Position numbers and translations under genes: made by a program. Shown here in pieces: positions 24,764 through 30,755 of a stretch of 39,654 bases of DNA (position 1 is the first letter of the stretch; every line of letters begins with the position of its first letter). Source of the stretch: a virus. A model generated the notes under the pieces. It had not been told where the DNA came from, did not search any database, and was given only the letters and a program-made list of their open reading frames with translations. The stretch covers positions 1 through 39,654 of the IMG/VR virus record IMGVR_UViG_3300022074_000123; one strand, written 5' to 3'.

Positions 24764-24916
24764 ATGGCAGATAAAAAGAAAGATACAAAAAAGTATCACG
24801 ATTGGGTGTACATGGCAGATGATCAAATAAACCATGTACTAAAGTATGTTATCATTTTAGTATTTGCTTGTGGTGGTATAGCCATTATAAGTGATTTAAT
24901 TAAACGATTTATATAG
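24764..24916 (+). CDS. small single-span membrane protein
   Basis: This is a 50-residue gene immediately after the methyltransferase stop, with an AAAGGAAAA site in front. The N-terminal half is charged (MADKKKDTKKYHDW) and the segment HVLKYVIILVFACGGIAII is one membrane span with a short basic tail. It is the first of three tiny membrane proteins in this early region. Such proteins often alter host membrane functions or superinfection, but nothing shows which applies here. Confidence 0.65.
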   Translation: MADKKKDTKKYHDWVYMADDQINHVLKYVIILVFACGGIAIISDLIKRFI

Positions 24917-24925
24917 GGGAAAAAT

Positions 24926-25753
24926 ATGACAGAAGAAGTAGGAAAAGTAATTCATGATCTGTATGAAGAATTAGTCGAGGTAAGAAAACAAAACGTTGGC
25001 TTAACTAATGCAAACAAGATATATAGCAAACAAAATGTGGAGTTTCGTCAAAACCAAGATCAAGATGATCTGAACAGACAGATTACAGAACTCAAGAAAG
25101 AGAACAAACGTTTGTATCAGGCTTGTCATCTTGCTGAAGTTATTGAGTTACGTAAAGAGAATGTCAAGCTTGTCGCTCAATTAGAAAACGATGAACACAA
25201 CGTTGGTCATTTGGATGAGAAGATGAAAAGATTAGACTATCTAGAAAAGCTATTCTCTGAAAACAGATACGTGTTTAGCGATATACCTAACACACCTGAA
25301 AACATGAAGATGGTAAAGTTGATGAAGAAACATATCAACAAAAGAAAGTATACTATGCGTTGGCGTGGTCAGTATCTTATTGATGGAGAGGATTGGAGAA
25401 AATACCAAATGGGTCAACCTTTATCAAAGTCCAAATGTATTCGTGTTTACATAGATAACAAACCATACCAAATAGATAACGTTGAAGGATTCAATGCAGA
25501 AGAAGTAGACATTATACTAGGTGGCTTATACAAAGAGGAAGATCAAAGTGAAGAGTTTATCACAAGCTTTGAAGTAAAGGGAGAAGAAAACGGTGAGATT
25601 GATGACGAGAAAAGAATACTTGACGTTACAAAACAGCTAATAAACTATTTTAAATCTATGAAGTTACACCTTGAGAACTCTGCTTCAAAACCTATTAAGG
25701 ATAATGTCAACATTGTCATTCCAAAAGGAGAGAAAAATTGTCACACTCAATAA
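24926..25753 (+). CDS. coiled-coil protein of unknown function
   Basis: The protein has 275 residues. Residues of about 1-110 form a long coiled coil (VIHDLYEELVEVRKQN, then RQITELKKENKRLYQ and ELRKENVKLVAQLEN). A basic middle (KLMKKHINKRKYTMRWRGQYL) is followed by an acidic alpha/beta part ending near GEKNCHTQ. The start has an AGGGGAAA site. The last 16 bases overlap the next gene. I recognise no family; a scaffold or DNA-associated role is possible. Confidence 0.65.
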   Translation: MTEEVGKVIHDLYEELVEVRKQNVGLTNANKIYSKQNVEFRQNQDQDDLNRQITELKKENKRLYQACHLAEVIELRKENVKLVAQLENDEHNVGHLDEKMKRLDYLEKLFSENRYVFSDIPNTPENMKMVKLMKKHINKRKYTMRWRGQYLIDGEDWRKYQMGQPLSKSKCIRVYIDNKPYQIDNVEGFNAEEVDIILGGLYKEEDQSEEFITSFEVKGEENGEIDDEKRILDVTKQLINYFKSMKLHLENSASKPIKDNVNIVIPKGEKNCHTQ

Positions 25754-25929
25754 ACGATAGTATCGTAGACTGTATAAATGACGAGTGGAGTGACATGACA
25801 GTTGATCTTAAAGATTGGCTTAAAACTCACAGGGAAACAGACGAGGTTGCAGACAGAGTTTACATAGGCTTAACCTATCTAGAGAACAAATGGAAACAGG
25901 AAAGATTTGACAGTTATCCTGATAGCTGA
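25738..25929 (+). CDS. small acidic protein, TTG start
   Basis: The protein has 63 residues. It starts at a TTG (25738) supported by a strong AAAGGAG eight bases upstream, inside the end of the previous gene; no nearby ATG fits as well. The sequence is acidic and tryptophan-rich (SINDSIVDCINDEWSDMTVDLKDWL). It ends YLENKWKQERFDSYPDS. No family was recognised. It is one of many small early genes that may act on host functions. Confidence 0.65.
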   Translation: MSHSINDSIVDCINDEWSDMTVDLKDWLKTHRETDEVADRVYIGLTYLENKWKQERFDSYPDS

Positions 25930-25966
25930 TACATATAATCTGAACAGACAAAGAAAGGAAATGTCA

Positions 25967-26143
25967 ATGCAAGTTAAAGATCTAATCAAGACATTACAGA
26001 AACACAATCTTAATAATGAGGTTGTGTTTTATAATTTAGACAACGATGATCTTAGACAAAAAGAGTACTTAGAAACGATATTAAACGCTGATGGTCAATG
26101 TGAAATTACTACAACACTAGACAAGGAGATGGCAAATGTCTAA
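25967..26143 (+). CDS. uncharacterised small protein
   Basis: The protein has 58 residues from the ATG at 25967. Two in-frame ATGs (25961 and 25967) exist; the AAAGGA site ends one base before the first and seven before the second, so the second start is favoured. The protein begins MQVKDLIKTLQKHNLNNEVVFYNLD, a short helix-strand unit like small phage proteins of the same look. The stop overlaps the following gene by eight bases. Confidence 0.6.
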   Translation: MQVKDLIKTLQKHNLNNEVVFYNLDNDDLRQKEYLETILNADGQCEITTTLDKEMANV

Positions 26144-26765
26144 CACAGATAGAGTAAGAGCTTATTACAATCTGCACCGTAAGTGCTTTTCTGTACAGGA
26201 TTACAAAACAGGATTGGTAATCGAACACACTAACAAGTTGTGCTTTACCAATGCTATGTTTGTCGTCAGGAAGTCAGGCAACGAAAGAGTAAAGAAAGAG
26301 GGCAGAAAGAATGTCCATGCTTTTGTAAATGGAATACGCAATGACAAATGGAATGACACTAACCATTTAAAAGTAAGAGAACGTGTCGCTAATTTCTTCA
26401 GGGTAAAATATGATCCACATACTATGGATTTTTTTCACTACAGAAGAATTGTTAACGGCAATGCTGAATGGCTACCAATTGATAGGCATTGGATCGGTAA
26501 CGTTTGGCTATTTATGGAGAGAGATCGCCCAAGAGTTGTAGCCAACATAGACAGATTAGATGACACTAATATCTATGACATTGACAAATCAAGTGACACT
26601 AAAGAAGAACCAATCATGGTTATCCAAGATGGTAATTGCACCAAAAAGTATTATGATGGTGGTGGTTTTGCTATGAGTATTGATCTTGAAAAATCAGGAT
26701 ATAATGAATTTTTAAGAAAGAAAAGAAAGCAGATAGCAAATAAAAAGAAACTTCTTGCAATCTAA
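26136..26765 (+). CDS. uncharacterised early protein
   Basis: The protein has 209 residues with a strong AAGGAG site eight bases before the ATG. The first 75 residues (RVRAYYNLHRKCFSVQDYKTGLVIEHT, then the basic RKNVHAFVNG) look like a compact beta-rich unit that I have seen in other phages as a hypothetical protein. The middle carries RRIVNGNAEWLPIDRHWIG and the C-terminus is basic (LRKKRKQIANKKK). No catalytic signature is visible. Confidence 0.6.
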   Translation: MSNTDRVRAYYNLHRKCFSVQDYKTGLVIEHTNKLCFTNAMFVVRKSGNERVKKEGRKNVHAFVNGIRNDKWNDTNHLKVRERVANFFRVKYDPHTMDFFHYRRIVNGNAEWLPIDRHWIGNVWLFMERDRPRVVANIDRLDDTNIYDIDKSSDTKEEPIMVIQDGNCTKKYYDGGGFAMSIDLEKSGYNEFLRKKRKQIANKKKLLAI

Positions 26766-26774
26766 TCTAGATAG

Positions 26775-26803
26775 TTTACAAATTAATTACGTTCAATTTT
26801 AAT
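26775..26803 (+). promoter_or_regulatory. probable promoter of the DUF932 unit
   Basis: TTTACA (26775-26780) and TTTAAT (26798-26803) are 17 bases apart in the only gap between 24764 and 28292. The transcript would begin near 26810, directly before the GAAAGGA ribosome-binding site of the next gene. Confidence 0.4.
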
Positions 26804-26822
26804 TTAACTGAAAGGAAATAAA

Positions 26823-27833
26823 ATGAACTATATAGTAAATGACTTTAACCACGAAGTAAAAACACATAGAGATTATACTGATGTTAGTTTCTATGAAGAT
26901 AATTCTAAGATAACTAAAGTTGATCTTCAGGCTATGTTACCTGTTCCAAATGACGATCCTGACTTTGGCGTAGTAACAACGCCTGAAGATTTAAAAGGTT
27001 ATTTTGGTTTGTACAATTCTAGTCTAGATAAGTTATTAAATACACGCCCTGTATCTAATACTTATCAGCTTGTACCTCATCATGAATTGTTCAATGAACA
27101 AGCTAAAATACTTGGTCAATCTGATTTACCTTTAGAAAATATTACGGTAAAAGATCAGCTTTATAAAGATGGATTACAAGCTCATCGAACTATATTTTTT
27201 CATGATCTAGAAACTACCGTATCCAATAATAAAGATAAGGTTTTATCTAGAATTGATATATTTAATAGTTGTGATATGTCATGGAGCTTTCAAGTTTTCT
27301 CAGGTGCGTATCGTGATCTATGCAGAAATACTTTAGTCTTTGGTGGACAAAAAGCGTATCATCAACAAGCAAAGCATACTAGGAATTTATCGACTACGGC
27401 TTTAATGACTAAGGCAAGTATTGGTTTGGAATTTTGGAATAACCAAAAAGAAACAATGTTAAATTGGCGTGCTAAAGATTTGTCGCCTGAACAGTTTGGC
27501 AACATCTTAAAGCAGACTATTTGTAAAAAGAAATCCAAATCAGCAGAACTTAACTTAACTAATCCAATTAATGAAACTAAGATAAATTATTTATTGGATA
27601 GGTTTGAAAAAGAAACACCTGACTTGGGCAATACTATGTGGGCAGGCTATAATGCTTTAACGCATTGGGCAACCCATACTGACGAAACTATTGAAAAAGA
27701 AATTGATAATAAGTTAGTCAAAATAAGATCAGGTAAATCTACGGCAGATGTTCCAAGCGTTCAAAGAACACGCAATGACGAAGTAAGACAAGTTATTGAG
27801 TGTGAACATTGGAAAGAGTTAGAGTTAGCTTAA
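26823..27833 (+). CDS. DUF932 family protein
   Basis: The protein has 336 residues. The family pattern is visible: an N-terminal half with YQLVPHHELFNE, a centre with FQVFSGAYRDLCRNTLVFGG (close to the usual R-x-x-C-x-N-T) and AKHTRNLS, then a helical region and a conserved-looking tail. DUF932 proteins occur in phages and plasmids; their biochemical role is not settled and they are often found near recombination or replication genes. The gene has its own apparent promoter and a GAAAGGA ribosome-binding site. Its stop overlaps the next small gene (TAATG). Confidence 0.75.
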   Translation: MNYIVNDFNHEVKTHRDYTDVSFYEDNSKITKVDLQAMLPVPNDDPDFGVVTTPEDLKGYFGLYNSSLDKLLNTRPVSNTYQLVPHHELFNEQAKILGQSDLPLENITVKDQLYKDGLQAHRTIFFHDLETTVSNNKDKVLSRIDIFNSCDMSWSFQVFSGAYRDLCRNTLVFGGQKAYHQQAKHTRNLSTTALMTKASIGLEFWNNQKETMLNWRAKDLSPEQFGNILKQTICKKKSKSAELNLTNPINETKINYLLDRFEKETPDLGNTMWAGYNALTHWATHTDETIEKEIDNKLVKIRSGKSTADVPSVQRTRNDEVRQVIECEHWKELELA

Positions 27834-27925
27834 TGAATGATGGCTTAGAACTCGCTTATATCATTTACAGAACAGTTGTCGTTATACTGTTCTGTTTAAT
27901 TATTTACGCAATTATTCAATGGTAA
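27833..27925 (+). CDS. 30-residue membrane protein
   Basis: The gene begins at ATG 27833, overlapping the previous TAA by one base, and ends at TAA 27923-27925. The sequence begins MNDGLELAYIIY and is followed by RTVVVILFCLIIYAIIQW, a clear membrane span. It is very short, but coupling to the previous gene and its hydrophobic composition support a real small gene. It is the second of three tiny membrane proteins in the region. Confidence 0.55.
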   Translation: MNDGLELAYIIYRTVVVILFCLIIYAIIQW

Positions 27926-27940
27926 ATGAAAGGAAATCTT

Positions 27941-28291
27941 ATGAAAACATTGACAGACATTGACACACAAATAGACGCTTTAAAAGAAGTGTCTAGTAAT
28001 GCTTTACTTAAACACGGTTTTAGTAGGTCAAGACAAAGAATATTTGACTTATCAAAATCACTCGACCAAACATGGCAAAACTACAAAGTTGTACATGGCA
28101 AAACATATTACAAAGAACTTACACTATTTGTAATAACACGTTCAGCTTTGGGTTTACGTTACAAATCAATTGTTAAACGTTCAGGTTTGAAAGGTTTGGT
28201 TGTTCATGATTGTTTAACTGATTTACTAAATGAAAAGTTAATCTATAAAAAAACAGTTGATATGAAACTAATTTATTGTGCAAAAAAATAA
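27941..28291 (+). CDS. uncharacterised protein, helix-turn-helix-like C-terminus
   Basis: The protein has 116 residues from the ATG at 27941; an AAAGGAA site lies about eight bases upstream. An earlier in-frame ATG (27926) lies within the ribosome-binding sequence itself. The first half is helical (DTQIDALKEVSSNALLKHG). The second half (SALGLRYKSIVKRSGLKGLVVHDCLTDLLNEKLIYKKT) has the spacing of a winged helix or helix-turn-helix with a basic wing. It may be a small regulator, but I could not assign a family. A terminator follows the gene. Confidence 0.6.
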   Translation: MKTLTDIDTQIDALKEVSSNALLKHGFSRSRQRIFDLSKSLDQTWQNYKVVHGKTYYKELTLFVITRSALGLRYKSIVKRSGLKGLVVHDCLTDLLNEKLIYKKTVDMKLIYCAKK

Positions 28292-28323
28292 CTTGCATTA
28301 AATAAAAAAATAAATTTATAATT

Positions 28324-28354
28324 AGGCTAGGTTAGAAATTAATCTAGCCTTTTT
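28324..28354 (+). terminator. intrinsic terminator
   Basis: An 11-base stem (28324-28334 with 28340-28350, one G-T pair, 5-base loop) is followed by TTTT up to 28354. It ends the DUF932 transcript. Confidence 0.85.
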
Positions 28355-28377
28355 ACGTTATGAAAGGATTTCTTAAA

Positions 28378-28740
28378 ATGGAAACAAAAACGTATTTAAT
28401 TAAAACTAAGTTTGATTATTCAACAAAAGAACTCGTTCAAGTTGACGGTAATAATTTAACTATTGAATTTAAAATCATGGATAAGTACGCAATGATTGAA
28501 ATAATAGGAAGATTAAAAGACCGAACTGTTGAAGAGTTTAAACATCAAATAATTTGTAATAAAAATCAAAATATTCAGGTGTTGCCAAACCGTAATGAAC
28601 AAGTTGAAAAGTTTGATAATCGTATTAATGATAATGTTGATAGGTTTCATTTTGACCAATTATTCAAAAATGATTATCAATTAGGTTTGCACGGTCAATT
28701 AGATTTAGAAGATTTAATTAATGAAAAGGTAGGTCAATAA
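28378..28740 (+). CDS. uncharacterised early protein
   Basis: The protein has 120 residues from the ATG at 28378, which is the start with the better-spaced AAAGGA site; an ATG at 28360 is also in frame. It begins METKTYLIKTKFDYS and is alternately hydrophobic (LTIEFKIMDKYAMIEIIGRL), with a polar centre and the C-terminus LGLHGQLDLEDLINEK. No family was recognised. Its stop overlaps the next small gene by one base. Confidence 0.6.
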   Translation: METKTYLIKTKFDYSTKELVQVDGNNLTIEFKIMDKYAMIEIIGRLKDRTVEEFKHQIICNKNQNIQVLPNRNEQVEKFDNRINDNVDRFHFDQLFKNDYQLGLHGQLDLEDLINEKVGQ

Positions 28741-28862
28741 TGGGATACTTTTTAAAAGAACTCTTAGAGCTTATCAAATGGATGTCTTTTGGTTTCACTC
28801 TTGCCTATTGCTTGGCATCCTATCACGGTTTGGATACAAGCTTTTCTAGTTTGTGGGGATAA
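28740..28862 (+). CDS. 40-residue membrane protein
   Basis: The ATG at 28740 overlaps the previous TAA by one base and the gene ends at 28862. It begins MGYFLKELLELIKW and continues SFGFTLAYCLASYHG, giving one membrane span of moderate hydrophobicity and a short polar tail. It is the third tiny membrane protein in this region. Confidence 0.55.
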   Translation: MGYFLKELLELIKWMSFGFTLAYCLASYHGLDTSFSSLWG

Positions 28863-28864
28863 TC

Positions 28865-29071
28865 ATGGCTTATTATTTTAGTTGTAGAGAATGTAATACT
28901 ACTAGTTTATTTGATAACGGTGTTATTACTAAAGTTAATCCTATTGAAGATTACCACCTTTTACGAAATGTAAGGGGTGGTTATATTAATACTAATGACA
29001 ATGAAAGTGTTATCTGTAAATCTTGCATATCTAAAAAGGTAAGGTTAAAAGGTAATTATATAATAATTTAA
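28865..29071 (+). CDS. small zinc-ribbon protein
   Basis: The protein has 68 residues from the ATG at 28865, which has a GGGGAT site six bases upstream; an in-frame GTG at 28853 has none. CREC near residue 7 and CKSC near residue 54 are two CxxC knuckles about 45 residues apart, the pattern of a zinc ribbon. Such proteins bind nucleic acid or protein partners. The stop overlaps the ATG at 29071 by one base. Confidence 0.65.
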   Translation: MAYYFSCRECNTTSLFDNGVITKVNPIEDYHLLRNVRGGYINTNDNESVICKSCISKKVRLKGNYIII

Positions 29072-29088
29072 TGAAAGGTAATAAAACA

Positions 29089-29460
29089 ATGCAAACATTT
29101 AATTTAACTCTTGAAGATATGCCACATAGAGAAAAGAAACTTTATAATATTGCAAAGGTCGAGAACTGCAAAAGCAACCGTTCAGGCAAACCAATTGCAA
29201 ATCAATTTATTATTACTTTGCAAAATGGTATTAAGATATTTCAAAGTTATAATTCTATTATCTGCGTTAAAGCTGATGGCGAAACATATCTTGATTATGA
29301 AAGGTGGGATTATTCAAATACTACTTCAAGGTATCGTAAACAGTTTTTAAATGAAGATACTAAGACAACTAGAGATAAAATAAATCAAGGTAAATATGCC
29401 GTTGTATATCTTAATAAACCGTCTGTGTATCATCATTCAATTAAAACGACTGATTATTAA
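29089..29460 (+). CDS. uncharacterised conserved phage protein (WDYS-type)
   Basis: The protein has 123 residues from the ATG at 29089, which has an AAAGG site 10-14 bases upstream; an in-frame ATG at 29071 lies before it. The sequence includes SGKPIANQFIITLQNG, then IFQSYNSIICVKADG and the strongly phage-like YERWDYSNTTSRYRKQFLNE. This SY...WDYS.TT..FL pattern belongs to a phage family with no known function that I have seen as a short DUF. It is the last gene of the rightward early block. Confidence 0.65.
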   Translation: MQTFNLTLEDMPHREKKLYNIAKVENCKSNRSGKPIANQFIITLQNGIKIFQSYNSIICVKADGETYLDYERWDYSNTTSRYRKQFLNEDTKTTRDKINQGKYAVVYLNKPSVYHHSIKTTDY

Positions 29461-29465
29461 TATAC

Positions 29466-29494
29466 TTGACTATTAAAATACAATAGAATAATAA
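29466..29494 (+). promoter_or_regulatory. possible promoter just ahead of a terminator
   Basis: TTGACT (29466-29471) and TAATAA (29489-29494) are 17 bases apart. The transcript would begin near 29501 and end at the terminator at 29512-29545, giving a product of about 45 bases. It may be a chance match in AT-rich DNA. Confidence 0.25.
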
Positions 29495-29511
29495 TAACTT
29501 TCCTCCATGTT

Positions 29512-29545
29512 AAAGCACTTTAGATTAGTTTCTAAGGTGCTTTTT
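29512..29545 (+). terminator. intrinsic terminator of the early block
   Basis: A 13-base stem (29512-29524 with 29531-29543, one G-T pair, 6-base loop) is followed by T up to 29545. It closes the transcript that contains the last early genes. Confidence 0.85.
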
Positions 29546-29679
29546 CATTTCATAGCCTGATATATCCTTAAATGATTGTTTCCTTTATGTATTCGCCTTA
29601 AACGGTGTTTGGCGTATTGCTCGCAATAGTAACAGTAAAAGGTATTAATCGAGGGTTTGTTATACAGTTAACTTTTAAC

Positions 29680-29803
29680 AAATGACAAATCGTCTTACGT
29701 GGCGTGTGCGTGTGTGTATAATCTAAAGTTTACTTTTGATGTTTGGTGTTTGGGGTTGTGGTTTGCCTGTGGTTCTGCATCAATGATGAAGAAATGACAA
29801 ATC
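29680..29803. repeat. 12-base direct repeat, two copies
   Basis: AAATGACAAATC occurs at 29680-29691 and 29792-29803. Each copy is followed at similar distance by TGTGCGTGTG (29705-29714 and 29824-29833). Together they suggest a decayed duplication of a module of about 115 bases. Confidence 0.7.
29694..29722 (+). promoter_or_regulatory. possible promoter in the non-coding block
   Basis: A perfect TATAAT (29717-29722) follows a GT-rich stretch. The -35 (CTTACG, 29694-29699) is poor. It would drive transcription across the rest of the non-coding block, including the branched fold. The second copy of the module lacks the TATAAT. Confidence 0.3.
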
Positions 29804-29900
29804 AAAACTGGCAGAAATACTTATGTGCGTGTGCGTACGCATGGGTCACTGGGGGTACTGGCATATTTGCATGCAATGTCGCCATATTTTTACTAGAATG

Positions 29901-29992
29901 AGTTAGTTGTACAGGTAACGGTGCATCCCTTTGGGATAGCGTGGGGGGATATGGTGTATTTCCCCGGAGGTTCTACTCCGATTGTACTAACT
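29901..29992 (+). ncRNA. branched RNA-like fold of unknown type
   Basis: An outer stem pairs 29901-29905 and 29909-29914 with 29982-29992 (a three-base bulge at 29906-29908). Inside are three hairpins: ATCCC/GGGAT at 29925-29937, GGGG-type with CCCC at 29943-29965, and CGGAG/CTCCG at 29965-29980. The layout is a cloverleaf of about 90 bases, but the D- and T-arm sequences and loop lengths do not match a tRNA. The strand is chosen because the late promoter and genes read this way. It could equally be a packaging or origin structure. Confidence 0.4.
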
Positions 29993-30026
29993 GATTCCTG
30001 ATCTGTCAATAAAATAATTATTTTTC

Positions 30027-30055
30027 TTGACGTATTCGTGCAAAGTTCTTATTAT
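30027..30055 (+). promoter_or_regulatory. strong sigma70-type promoter of the late operon
   Basis: TTGACG (30027-30032) and TATTAT (30050-30055) have an ideal 17-base spacer. The transcript would begin near 30062 and include the terminase and head genes. This is the best promoter match upstream of the late block, so host RNA polymerase probably transcribes it. Confidence 0.7.
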
Positions 30056-30163
30056 AAAGGTAACAAAGTGTCATTTAAAGCACATACAACCAACAATTAC
30101 CTGAAAAACAAGTGTAATAGGCTTTATTTGTTTGATTCTTTGTCAATTTAACGAAAGAAAGTA

Positions 30164-30385
30164 ATGTTTCAAGCATTTGTACTCATATGCCTTATAGGTA
30201 TGCCCACTGAAAATAGATATTGTGAAGAATTAGCCGACACAAGAGGACCATACATGCTGCACGACAAGTGTCTTGCACGAGTATATGAGATAAAAGAGGA
30301 ATTGCACCTCTACAAACCTAACATGCAAGCACGAGCATACCGTTGTGATGAATTTACTCCCCAAACAGAAAAGCAAAGCACGTGA
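30164..30385 (+). CDS. small conserved protein with N-terminal hydrophobic segment
   Basis: The protein has 73 residues. Its N-terminus MFQAFVLICLIGMPTE is a short hydrophobic leader, possibly a membrane anchor or signal. The rest has cysteines spaced along the chain (RYCEELADTRGPY, DKCLARVYEI, YRCDEF) and looks like a small disulfide-linked or metal-binding unit. I recall similar short proteins with a DTRGPY segment in marine phages, with no assigned function. A GAAAGAAAG site precedes the ATG. The end overlaps the terminase small subunit gene. Confidence 0.6.
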   Translation: MFQAFVLICLIGMPTENRYCEELADTRGPYMLHDKCLARVYEIKEELHLYKPNMQARAYRCDEFTPQTEKQST

Positions 30386-30755
30386 AATAAGTCCTCAACA
30401 GGAGCAATTTCTAGAAGTACTCTTTGAAAATGGTGGAAACGTAACTGATGCAGCCCTCAAAGCAGGATATGCAAAGGGATCAGTGACGTGGCTACGCACA
30501 TCTTTAGCAGATGAGATCATAAACCGTACAAAGAACATACTATCTATGAACGCATTTAAGGCAGCTACACGTCTTGTAACTACTATAGACAACCCAATAC
30601 CTGAAAGAGGGGATGACCTACGCTTCAGGGCGGCAGAATCGCTGTTAAACAGGGTAGGACTGGGTAAACAGGAAACAACCAACGTAAATGTACAGGCAGT
30701 ACACGGAATAGTTCTGTTGCCGCCTAAGAAAGACGTTGTAATCGATGGAAACTAA
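30348..30755 (+). CDS. terS: terminase small subunit
   Basis: The protein has 135 residues from the ATG at 30348 (a GTG three bases earlier is also possible). A helix-turn-helix pattern lies near residues 16-45 (ISPQQEQFLEVLFENGGNVTDAALKAGYAK), followed by a helical oligomerisation part and FRAAESLLNRVGLGK. It recognises the packaging site and brings it to the large subunit. It overlaps the large subunit gene by 11 bases and the preceding small gene by 38. Family-level identification rests on the fold pattern and position directly before the large subunit. Confidence 0.8.
   Translation: MNLLPKQKSKAREISPQQEQFLEVLFENGGNVTDAALKAGYAKGSVTWLRTSLADEIINRTKNILSMNAFKAATRLVTTIDNPIPERGDDLRFRAAESLLNRVGLGKQETTNVNVQAVHGIVLLPPKKDVVIDGN

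Larger units (their letters stand above)
29546..30026. other. non-coding block: possible origin / packaging / regulatory region
   Basis: No gene of useful size is seen in this block. It holds a hairpin at 29594-29614 (CGCC/GGCG plus AAAC/GTTT), a GT-rich strand at about 29730-29775, paired direct repeats (12-mer and 10-mer, twice each), a perfect TATAAT at 29717-29722, and a branched fold at 29901-29992. The block sits just before the terminase small subunit, where a packaging site is usual. These properties also suit an origin; neither is proven by sequence. Confidence 0.5.

Noticed and set aside
29909-29990. A tRNA in the non-coding block
   Set aside because: The acceptor-like stem is fine, but the D arm lacks the usual GG and the T loop has six bases with pyrimidine at the conserved purine, so I list it only as an unknown fold.
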